Assembly: GCF_007655135.1 (NCBI RefSeq)
Contig: NC_045129.1
Span: 12,648,001 to 12,712,000, forward strand
DNA length: 64,000 bases
Reading direction: 5' to 3'
Source of the DNA: Punica granatum
Taxonomy: Eukaryota; Streptophyta; Magnoliopsida; Myrtales; Lythraceae
Shown: positions 34,083-43,986 of the stretch, piece after piece
How positions within the stretch are numbered: the first letter of the stretch is position 1
How the letters are laid out: every line of letters begins with the position of its first letter
Position numbers and translations under genes: made by a program
The notes under the pieces: model-generated
What the model was told of the DNA's origin: nothing
Database searches by the model: none
The model's input: only the letters and a program-made list of their open reading frames with translations

Positions 34083-34542
34083 CAGGAGCTTTCCACTGTC
34101 TACATCATTTTCAATCCACCACATCGATATGGGTACCATGGATAAGTGTGAACAGATGCATGGCTTCAACCCTGTTCCATAGAATGCTATGTTCAATGGC
34201 TCGGGCCAGGGCATCCTCGGAAACACGTCTTCGATAGTGATGATGATGATGCCTCCACAACAACAGCTGTCTGTAGTTAAAGTAGTTCTTCAAATGTATA
34301 TTCTTTGAGAATGCTGAAAAGTTGTGTCCCCTGCCTCTATTGGCATCAAAAGAGTTCTAGATAGTAAAGGGTCTGCGATTTCGGTAATTTCATTAACAGG
34401 CTTTTGTCTGGTAAGTTTGATTTCCCTTAATTCTTCGAATTGATTAGGAAAGAAAAGGATGATTATGTGGTTTGGCTAGATTCTTATCTGGAAATTAAAA
34501 GCTGACATTTTCAACTTACAAATCATTTATTTTGATTAGGTT
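34083..34542. other. 3' flank of MADS copy 3
   Basis: It probably continues the degenerate C-terminal region for a short way in other frames (a GATGATGATGATGCCTCCA stretch near 34236 and CAACAACAGCTG) and then becomes non-coding. No polyadenylation signal can be singled out. It ends where the duplicated MADS upstream flank begins. Confidence 0.4.
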
Positions 34543-34897
34543 TTAATGCCTTGTTTAGGGTAAATGGGTATTGTTGTCTTTCGTGTTCGTTTCTTGGAAA
34601 ACTTGAGGACATGGATGTTGATATTATCAACTTGTCGGATGGGAGAAACAACCATGAGTTGTAGTGAAGCTCGTAGTTCGAACTTCGATACTCTTTTGGC
34701 CACTGTCTTTCGTTTGCTTATTATAATGCTGTTGGATTTCGAAAGCATAGGAGAACGTTCATGCTGGGTTACTATCATTGACTGTGTTCTTTCTTGGACG
34801 GAATTTCGCATGTTAGTGTTCGTGCATATCACTGTCTCACTTTAATGTTTTTCTTATATATATACATAAGATAATCTGTTTGAAGATGGGACGCGGG
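34543..34897 (+). repeat. Direct repeat upstream of a deleted MADS copy (right copy)
   Basis: This is the second copy of the flank at 33024-33372. After GAAGATGGGACGCGGGA (start codon at about 34885) the sequence switches to the 10720-type segment (TATATTAC...). Thus a fourth MADS copy has lost everything after about four codons. Confidence 0.75.
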
Positions 34898-35390
34898 ATA
34901 TATTACTAATAATTACGAAATGATGAACATTGATTCCGATTCAGTAAGCAATGAACCAAACAGAAGCAACAGAATTGAATTTCAATTCCTTATTGAGCCA
35001 AACAAAACTGAAAAATTGTCATTCAGTTTTCAATTCCGCCCATTCCGCCTCAGTCCGTTTCCGGACCCCGAACTAAACGGTCCCTAATTACTTCTGGGCG
35101 GAGAACCGATATAAGAGTCTTCAAAGCTACGGGCTTTTAGCCCAACATTATTGCCATTGACAGACCCAATGTTTATGGACATCGCTCAGATTCTTGCAGT
35201 AAGTTCTCATCTCTGGCAATGGACTGGTTCATCAGTTGCGATGAATCTTACCCACCCGAGAGTCTTTGATTTGGGGATGGCCTGTGATTATTATTATTAT
35301 TATTATTTGCTTTCTGATTTCTCCATTTGCACATGATTTTCCTTTTCAAGTTCAAGACTCTTCATTCATGTCTTTCTGCAAATGATTTGA

Positions 35391-35436
<46 letters not shown>

Positions 35437-35858
35437 TTAACGTGATTCGGAGGTAGTGACGACCGATTAGCAAATACCATCACACTTTGAAACCCTTTGA
35501 TGATACTCATAATCAACCGTCTCTGAACCTATTTCGTCTGCTGATTTCTATTTCAAAAAATCTTCAATTATTTTTTCGGGTTTTTACGATCAGAATTTGG
35601 GAATGGGGACATTGTTTGATCGGAAAAGGCAACAAATTAGAGTCATTGGTGCGCTCGAATCGATAGCGCATTCAGCACTGTACGTTGCCGATAAAGACGG
35701 TAGCTGAGATTCTGGCGTTTGCATCTCCTTCACCGGAGGTTTACGCGTTCAGATGCTTCCACATCTTAAAACGACAATGTCTCATTCTCTTTGCAATCGT
35801 TTGAATGAATGATAAAAATTTAAAAACTTTTTCATTTTTTAATGTGAGTAAAAATGTC
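34898..35858 (+). repeat. Second copy of the 10720-11880 segment
   Basis: It matches 10720-11880 in order: 3' part of a Tourist-like MITE (34898-35086), CTAATTACTTCTGGGCGGAG, CAATGGACTGGTTCATCAGT, two (ATT)n microsatellites (35287-35307 and 35393-35436), and GGGAATGGGGACATTGTTTG up to AATGTGAGTAAAAATGTC. It lacks the roughly 200 bp with the probable 5' exon. The (ATT)n tract at 35393-35436 has expanded compared with the first copy (only two or three units), while the other has contracted. Confidence 0.8.
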
Positions 35859-36491
35859 CCCACAAATGTTCCACATAGAAGCCGTTGATTTTCAAACGTG
35901 TCATGTCAGCACGACCATTAGATGTCAACGGAAAATATAACGCTCGGATAGATTTGGAACAAAATGTAAACCATTAGACATTTTTAATAATTTTTAAAGG
36001 ATATTATATATTTTAAAAAATGTGAAATCATGGGATATATAAGATAAAAATTCCTTTTGACAATTTTTGTTCTGACAACTAATGAACTATCTCATACAAT
36101 CATGTAAAATATTGAAATATCTAGTGCATTTTTTATTCTTATTTTTTTGTTGGTTGAATGAAATAAAATATATTCGCTTGAGGATTTTTTATATCATCAA
36201 GAATTGATATATTTTTACAGTGGATTGAGTATTAGATGACCCAACTAATCAAAATGAGAGATTGTGTTCATAAAATGACATAGAAATGTAAGACAATAAA
36301 CAAAAAAAAAGTTATTTGCATAGAGGTTATAATAAAAGAATTATAACAATAATTTTTTTAGTCTGCGCATATGCCCAGCGGTCTACTTAATCTAAAGTAG
36401 ATGGGTGGGTGTTCAGCCATACAGTTGCCAATAATAAGATGTTATTGGAGTGACTAATTGATCTTTTGGATTTTATTTTTTGAGTGAATTG
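35859..36491. other. Non-coding stretch with half of a MITE
   Basis: From about 35920 to 36058 the sequence matches the right arm of the MITE at 8474-8898 (GATAGATTTGGAACAAAATG, TTTTTAATAATTTTTAAAGG, TTTTTATC-type end), without the left arm. The remainder is AT-rich with no gene. A short GC-richer phrase with GGTGGGTGTTCAGCC lies at about 36405. Confidence 0.5.
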
Positions 36492-36501
36492 ATCTTTTTG
36501 A

Positions 36502-36650
36502 ATTTTTTATTATTATAAGGGAGGTTCAATGTCAAGTACAACGAAAAAAAAATCATAAATAACTAATAAAGGAACACGATTAATTACACTAGATATCGAA
36601 CCTGCGATCTGTAGATCAACAGGCGAAGACTTGCGCTATTACGTTACACT
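36502..36650 (-). mobile_element. SINE (tRNA-derived), about 150 bp
   Basis: Read on the minus strand it begins TAGTGTAACGTAATAGCGCA (A-box-like) and has CGCAGGTTCGATATCTAG (B box GGTTCGATAT), then an AT-rich body with GTACTTGACATTGAACCTCC and an A-rich tail of ATAATAATAAAAAATTC type. Flanking direct repeats ATCTTTTTGA (36492-36501) and ATCTTTTGA (36651-36659) differ by one T and look like the target duplication. It lies about 250 bp past the end of the P450 gene. Confidence 0.65.
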
Positions 36651-36908
36651 ATCTTTTGATTGATATGGATTTAATTAAGCCAAAATAGAACAACTGGACT
36701 TTCGTCCAATGATCTGGAATACAGCTTAATTGCACACAACTCCCCATTGTCTTTCTTATTGCAATTTTCATGGATTTTAAAAGAAAATGACAACTTGAGA
36801 GAATTCCTAAATCCATTGGACCATGGCCACACACATAGAGAGACGCACACATTTATATATGGGTCTATGGAATCATTGAACTGATCATCGTCATATGTAG
36901 TTCTTGGC

Positions 36909-38717
36909 TTAGATACGAGGTTCAATGTGAATAGGAAGACCGCTGGCAGGGACCGGAAGAGGGTTGTAGATGATTTTCTCATCGGGGATAGCTTTCTTCC
37001 ATCTGAACTTGATCACCAGATTGTGCATGAAAACAAGTATCTGCACCCTGGCATACTCCTTCCCTGGGCACATACGGGGTCCTCCTCCAAAGGGTACAAA
37101 AGTGAACGGCGCAGGCCCTCTCCCCTCGAATCTTGAAGGATCAAACTTCTCTGGATCAGGGAAATATCTGGGGTTCAGGTGCGTGGAGTATACATTCCAA
37201 TGAGCCTGCAAGAAAACCGTACGTTAACACAGTAATGTATCCAAATAAATGATGAACGACCCCAGAAAATAATTTATAGCGAACCTTCCAACCCTTGGGA
37301 ATGGTAAAGCCTGAGTAACTGAAGTCCGTTATCACCCTTCGGAAGGCACCTGGACCAGGTGGAGACAGCCTCAGGACCTCGCAGGCAACCATCCAGGAGT
37401 ACCTCATCTTCTGTACGTCTTCCCAGTTGAGTAACTCATCGCGGCCTTTGCTCCTCGCAATTTCCTTTTGCTCTGGACCCCGACAACAAAGAGGGAATAG
37501 TCCGTTAGTTTTATGTGCTTTCTATTCATTAATTAATAACGCCTATTTCCTCATCGACTTTTGCACCTCACCTACATAAATTTTCACTCGATCAGCGATC
37601 TGCAGCTGAGCAAGCTTCAAATTATAAAAATCAATATGACACTGGAATATATATGAAGGAAGAGGAGCCACGGCCAAGGGAGCAGATGCCTAACTACATA
37701 TGAACGCTGAGTTTTACCTTTCCAGACCTGCTTGTAGACGTCGGGGTACTCGGCAAGATATTTCACCACAAACATGATCGTGGTACTGCTCGAATCTTGG
37801 CTTGCAAGGAGTTTGGATATTATCGTATTACCAATCTCAGTCTCCTTCATGACTGGCCGGCCATTCTCATCCTCCGCAAGCAGCATCTTAGACAGCAAGT
37901 CCTTCGCCACGGCCGTGTCCTTGTTCTCCATAATCTCCCTTTTCCTCCTCTTTATTATGGGCAGCAGATCAAAGCGGATGCTCTTCCCTGCTTGGATTGC
38001 CTTGTAGTGAGCTGTCCCTGGAAAGTTTATGGGCACCGACAGGATGCCGGAGGAGACCAGCGCAAACATGTTCCCAAGCCTAGTGACGAAAGTGGGATCC
38101 TGGATGCCCATTAAGAAACGACAGGACAAGGCAAAGGTGTACTTCATTAGCAGTGGGAAGGCCCTGACTTCCTCATAAGGGGCCCAATCAGCTTCGAGGT
38201 GCTGCTTTGCCATGGAGTCCATGATAGGTATGTAACGCTGGAGCGCTTCAGGCCTCACGAACTCGAGAATGAACCTCCGGATTTTGGCGGATGAATCGTC
38301 AGTTGAGTAGCCATCCACACTGTCGGGGTCGGGGAACTCCGCGACCATCTTGATGGAGCGAGGCCACCACCCGGTGACGTACTTGCTCTCACTGGAGAAG
38401 AGGAACTTGTTGCCAGAAGCTCCGCAGAACACGGCCACGTTCTTGCCCACACCCAGCAGAGAAGTCCGGAAGACATCAGAGGAGTACCTGCTGGTCCTGT
38501 CTGTGACGAACTTCCCGGGGGTATCATTGCGACCGGCCATGAAATAGTCCAGGGTCTCCCCGATGATTGGCCAATATCCGGTCTTGCCTGGTGGGAGGTC
38601 ATGGATGCCGGTGGTGCCATGAGCTTTTGCTTTATGTTTGTGGACGAGGTAGATGGTGAGAGAGAGGGAGACATAGAGGATGCCGACGTAAAGCGCGCAA
38701 GCGTAGAAGAGATCCAT
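36909..38717 (-). CDS. Cytochrome P450, CYP716-like (CYP85 clan), intact
   Basis: A microsomal mono-oxygenase. CYP716 members usually oxidise pentacyclic triterpenes, but the substrate here cannot be read from sequence. Exons are 38717-37718, 37472-37285 and 37205-36909 (1000, 188 and 297 nt); introns of 245 and 79 bp have GT-AG ends; the product is 494 residues, close to the family's usual 480. An N-terminal membrane helix (residues 5-25: [21 protein letters not shown]) and a proline-rich hinge ([15 protein letters not shown]) come first. The ExxR motif is EVLR (365-368), PERF is FDPSRF, and the haem loop is [10 protein letters not shown] with Cys442. The text [25 protein letters not shown] is typical of CYP716. 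The I-helix is unusual: ASQDSSS (305-311) where AGxDTT/S is expected. No stop or frameshift was found. This is the only host gene in the window that appears functional. Confidence 0.93.
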
Positions 38718-38760
38718 TAATTATATTCGGATGGGTCTGTAAACTGCAGGAGCCAAACTC

Positions 38761-38782
38761 ATATATATATACATATATAAAT
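38761..38782 (-). promoter_or_regulatory. Possible TATA box of the P450 gene
   Basis: On the minus strand, CCATTTATATATG lies about 60 bp before the P450 start codon, within a longer AT run. A start site about 30 bp further on would give a 5' leader of roughly 30 nt. The AT-repeat setting makes the exact position uncertain. Confidence 0.35.
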
Positions 38783-40773
38783 GGTGTAGTATAGGAAGGA
38801 CTAAGGAGATCGACAAGGAGCAGCCCCCCAGCTAGAGTTTACTTATACCATATGATACAAGAGGAAAGAGGGTCCGCCTCGACTTATGAGCGAGGGAGAC
38901 ATGTTAACGAAAATATGAAAAGTAAGGCAATGTTACTGGGGCTTTATTGCGTGTTCAAAATCTGCATCAATATTTCTAATCAAAAATCCATCATCATTTA
39001 TAAAAGTAATTCTCTATTTTTATCTCTATTTTTCTGCTCCTTTTCTAAATTTATTTCTCCACATAAAAGCACAAAAACATATTTACTAATGTTAGGTCAT
39101 AAAAAATTTTACTCTGAGAAAAATTAAGAAACATTCTTAACAAGTAATAACTTAATACATGATAAGCTTTTTATCTAAATCATTTTTATAAAAATTTAAC
39201 TCAATTTTATCTTTCGAAATGAAACATCATACATGTACAGTAAGTTGTTGATATAGTTATTAATACAGAAACTCATATTTGCGACGAAAATCAATAAAAT
39301 GTTCAAACGAGTTTGATGATGATGAACTAGTAAAAGAAAAATAAAATTAGAAAAAAAATATTGAGGAAAAAGATTTGAGAAAAAAGAATTTAAAATTTTA
39401 ATAAGCTTAGAGTAAAATATATACGAAAATTTTCACCGAAAAAATATATAAGATGATCATCCCTAAAGGAAGTTTTAAATTGAAAATAAATGAAAAACAC
39501 ATCATAAATCAAAAGATAGAAATGCAAATAATTAACTAATAAAAAGCTAGAGAACTAAAAGATCCACAGAGGTGGAAGATCGAGAAGGACCGGGCACCAT
39601 TACCTCTACCCAACTAGCTCAAGATGCAAGCTTTTCAGAAGATCCACTGAAAAATTTGTAACCCCGAAGTTGAATTGGAAGATATGGATTTACATAGAGC
39701 CTTGAATTGGCTAAAACCTGCACCGCTTTTGCCAAGAGCGATGACTCGAGATGGGCTTTCAATTAATTACCCAAATTGATCAAGAATTCCGTGTCTCTAC
39801 CAAGGAAGCAGCAATTTAATGATTATTATTATTATTATTGCACGCACTTTTTCAAGATCAAAAAGGTTTCATAGACGAAGGAAGGAGCTAAAGTGACAAC
39901 TGGGGGAGAACACTTATATCAATTCAGGGGGAGTTTTCTATACTTTTGTATGTTGTGTTCACTTTGTTTTGGTATTTAGGACTCTTTTTTTTAGGCTTAG
40001 GAAAATAAATTAATTTATCTGTTTTGATCTTATAAATAAATTATTATGTAAATCAATTAAAATTTTAAGTACCAAATTATAATTAGTGGCAATGATTTTT
40101 TTTCTATTTCTTACATTGTTTCATCATCATCGTTATTTATTCTGAATACATGACAATGATTTATTAAACTATTAATCGAGTTACACAATTATATGTAAGT
40201 TAGGTCAATGGCCAATGTGGGATACAGATTTAAGTGTCCTGTTGGATATCCTATTCATAGTGATGATTGTGAGAACATCTAGAACGATCCCGTCCTACAA
40301 AGATATGGTGAGAAAAGCTAATACGTAATTATAATTAGTAAAAATCACAGCACATTATTCGCGAGATTAGTACTTGTATAACTAGCTAATTATTCATTTG
40401 GTGCAGTCTAATTGACACTTCCTCATACTTATATATATCTTGGAACATTTTAACTGTTGGAATCATTTAAAAATATAAGCTCTTATCAGAAAAATATAAG
40501 CTAGATAATAAATGCTTACTTTACTAAGGATTAGGGTTACGCAGATTATAATCCATATAAGATTATGGCCCTTCTTGATCCTTATCAATATTCATAGTAG
40601 TTAGGCACACTACGACAACGCACTATGTCCTAGAATAGAAATTTATTTTTCTTTTAAAATTTTATGCACAATCTTGACAATATTGAATTTTTCAAGATTT
40701 ATATAAGGTTCTTTTTTTACATAATTTTTTCCTTATTTTGTGCATGAAATTAAATAACCATTTGTATTATATA

Positions 40774-40901
40774 TCTACTACTATATTATAATTGATTATA
40801 AATTACTATTTTCAACAGTTTATAACAAATAATTTATATAATAAAATTAGTATAGAAAGGATCACATTTAAACCCGTGCAACATAGGGGCTCCATGACTG
40901 G
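40774..40901 (+). mobile_element. Very short Helitron candidate (128 bp)
   Basis: A 5' end TCTACTACTATATTATAATT of the style of plant Helitrons starts at 40774 after A. The 3' end has an imperfect hairpin (AACCCGTGCAACATAGGGG, 40871-40889), CTCCATGA and CTGG at 40898-40901, followed by T. The CTCCATGA spacer is shared with the ends at 8281 and (as CTCCACGA) 918. It is present in copy 1 of the 4.4-kb unit but absent from copies 2 and 3 at the matching place, although the surrounding 390 bp also differ. Confidence 0.5.
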
Positions 40902-42687
40902 TGATTATATGCTTCCAAATCAAGCCAATTCGTCCATTTATTTCAAATATAAGTGAGACTTGGGGCTGGAATTAGAAATATTAAAAATAAAAGTTGAAAA
41001 TCTATCACTAATATTGTTTGGTAAAAATTTATCGTCTCTTCTGCTTGCCAACGATTTAAAACGTCTCCTCCCTCCTCTTTGAAGTTCAGCCTTCTTATCG
41101 GAGAAGCAACCGTTTGATCGAAGACAGAGACGTGCCCTGGACAAGCTGAAGAGTGAAGAGGGCAGAGGAGGTATTGCAAATCGACGAACTAGGGGCAATT
41201 TGAGCTCAATTGGACAGGGTCCAAGCAGAAAGTTGCAACATAGACGTTGTAACAAGACCACGTATGCCACTAAGAAAAATAATTAAAGTTAATAAAAACA
41301 AAAGCCTAATCTCAGCGGCGCTTTCTTGTTACAAATCCCAGTGCTGTAATTAAGTTTCTACTTGGGTCCTCTCCTATTGAACTCAAGTTGCCCCTAATTC
41401 TTCGTTTACCCTCTGTCTTCGATCAAGTAAGTTTGGCCGATTGCTTCTCCAATGAGCATGCTGAGCATAAGAGAGAGAGAATCTTTAACAGTTTGCATGC
41501 AAAATATAATTAAGGTCAATTAGTGCTACCAAACAATGTTACGTAATTGAATGTTAACCTTACGTTTAAATTTTTTTTAAAAGAAAAAAGTTGACCTCAA
41601 ATCTCATTTAAATTTTGAAACAATTATGAACTAACTTGATTTGAGAAAAATATGAAATCATGTGATTTTATTATTCAAATTTGAAACATTTGTCTTTATC
41701 TAAACAAATTAGATGAACCGCATAATTGTGTATGCAATGTGGATCCATATTTAATCTCAATTTTTTAAACATTGATAATTAGTCCATCTTTTAATGGATA
41801 TTTTCCTCTGTATTTATACTCCTCTATATTTAGGTGACGTAGACAGGTCATAGACGTCGGCATTTAAATTGCCTAACAAGAAAAGAGGGTACTTAAATTT
41901 AAGTGCTTTATGTTGTTAAGCTATTGCATGGTAGAAGTCCAATAATAGGTAGATGATCATCTTATTTTTAATTAATTGTAAGAAGCATATATTGTATTCT
42001 TAAAGCTATCTAATTTTTAAAAATATTATAAATTTTGAATTAATTTAAATCATATACTTTAATGTCTTATGTATATAAAAGATATCTTGAATTTAATTTA
42101 TCCATACATATCTATACATAACATATAAAGCCTGGGCAATTGCCAAAGGCTGCCACCTATGCATGATTTGGCAAAATAAAGCCTTCTTATGTACTTATAA
42201 CCATCAACATTGATTAGTGATATGTATTTAATGCCTCTTGTGAATAACATAATTTTAATGACATAAATATTCACTATTATAATTAAAAAGAAACTAATTA
42301 TTAAAAATCTATGAATTTTAAAATAATTTAAAATCATATACTTTACTATCTTATGTACATAAAAGATACCTTGGATTTAATTTATTACATCAAGTGAGAT
42401 AATATAATATTCGTTGAATATAACACCAATAAAATATTATATAACTTCATTTAACTAAAAAGGAGAGGTCTATTCAAGCGAAGCTAAAATTTATTAAATG
42501 AAATGATTCAAGCAATCAATGACATCTTACTAGGAGCTGAGAGTTTTCAAATGGAACTCTCATGATTCTACTCTTCCACTTTTACATATTATATATAGAT
42601 ATGTAGATTGATCCGACGGCTTTATAGGGTCATCTCAGCTCTCAAAGGGCCAGAGAAGTTCCTAGTAATAGTATTTAGACGAGATGG

Positions 42688-42700
42688 AGGAATAAATACC
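42688..42700 (+). promoter_or_regulatory. TATA-like box inside repeat unit 1
   Basis: GGAATAAATACCAGTGAGACAC. The matching place in unit 3 (59411-59420) has the better form GTATAAATACCAGTGAGACA. The following 'CACTCATTGTAAGAAGCCC' is the kind of leader found just after the promoter in plant LTRs. If this is an LTR, it marks the U3/R boundary. Confidence 0.5.
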
Positions 42701-42981
42701 AGTGAGACACTCATTGTAAGAAGCCCCCGAGCAACAGATGAATCGCATTTACTATCATTTACTTTTATCGCACTTTATCTTTTACTACACTTCTCATTAT
42801 TTTCCTGGAAGAGCTCCGTGCTTACCCACCCTTTATCTTTCGAAAGGGCTTCACACCTACCAATTTTTTATCCTTCATCTTTTTGCTTCCTTATCATTCA
42901 CAGGCCAATGTGGGCCGTGATGCCGTGACCCATTGTCATCCTAGATTGGCTCTTGGGCCATTTCGACATTATATTTTGATT

Positions 42982-43003
42982 TTTAGCACCTGTATTTGGG
43001 GAG
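42982..43003 (+). other. Degenerate primer-binding-like site in unit 1
   Basis: TTTTAGCACCTGTATTTGGGG (21 bases at this place, with GGAGAACC next) resembles the TGGCGCC-type primer-binding region of many plant Ty3/gypsy elements after C-to-T and G-to-A decay. Unit 3 has TTAGCACTCGTATTTGGGG at 59699-59717. It would mark the border between LTR and internal region. This is inference; a tRNA comparison would be needed. Confidence 0.35.
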
Positions 43004-43986
43004 AACCTTAGATGCCAGATCCTTATGTCGCCTTATCATCTGGTCATATCATTCAATATCAACCTATAATCGCTAACATCCAGCCGCCAACTAGTCTTAC
43101 AGGCCTCTGGGATCGTGGCGCTATGCACTAGTATGGTGAGGACGGCTGGTGTTTCGCAATAATCCTTAGAACTGCACTCTGGCACGCCTGACGACCCAAT
43201 CTCGCGAGAGATTCACCAATCTGACACCAAAAAGAGGATTACCATAAACCTACATGAAACAGATAGATTGCGGAATCCAATTTCTAATAAACTTAGGATT
43301 TACTATTAATTTTTTCTAGGTGGGACAATATCTCTCAACACTAATTATAAATATTCGAGCAATTGTAGACAAGTCATCAATCTTGTCGAATTGAAAATCC
43401 TTTTTTACTTTTATAAAAGTAATTCTCTATTTTTCTGCTCCTTTTCTAAATTTATTTCTCCACATAAAAGCACAAAAACATATTTACTAATGTTAGGTCA
43501 TAAAAGTTTTTACTCTGTGAAAAATTAAGAAACATTCTTAACAAGTAATAACTTAATACATGATAAGCTTTTTATCTAAATCATTTATATAAAAATTTAA
43601 CTCAATTTTATCTTTCGAAATGAAACATCATACATGTACAGTAAGTTGTTGATATAGTTATTATCAAGGTTTTCAGAATCGCGATTCTACCTAGAATCGG
43701 TCGAGGGTCGTAGAATCGTGAATCGCGATTCGAATCGTGAATCGTAAGATTCTACCTGTAATTAAAATATATATATATATATATATATATTTAACATATT
43801 TTCCTGAGCAAAAAAAATCAATTCTAACCAACAAATCAACAATAAGTTATAAAATGATAAAAACACAAAATATCGTTACAAATTATCGAAATTCAAGGTC
43901 CAAAATTTCAAATCATAACTCAAACTCCCGAAATAAAAAAGTTAACAACATAAGTCATAAGTCATAACATAAAATGAACAAATAGA

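Larger units (their letters stand above)
38997..43409 (+). repeat. ~4.4-kb repeat unit, copy 1 (uninterrupted)
   Basis: The phrase TTTATAAAAGTAATTCTCTA opens copies at 38997, 43410 and 60106. Copy 1 is 4413 bp long, has no large insertion and is the best reference for the order of blocks: TTTCTGCTCCTTTTCTAAAT, GATCCACAGAGGTGG..., AACTGGGGGAGAACAC, TCAGGGGGAGTTTTC, GCTTGCCAACGATTTAAAAC, a TATA box near 42690, and CACCTGTATTTGGGGAGAAC near 42988. No intact protein is encoded. I infer from the promoter and primer-binding-like site that each unit is one LTR plus a short internal region of a retrotransposon; tandem duplication of other DNA is the alternative. Between about 40645 and 41033 copy 1 has different sequence from copies 2 and 3, including a Helitron-like end. 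Confidence 0.85.

Noticed and set aside
36600..36650. tRNA gene (B-box-like GGTTCGATAT)
   Set aside because: Cannot form a tRNA acceptor stem; the A-rich tail and flanking duplication show a SINE instead.
38255..38674. 139-codon Ser/Pro-rich frame on the minus strand
   Set aside because: Shifted frame inside exon 1 of the P450 gene, which has the family motifs in the other frame.
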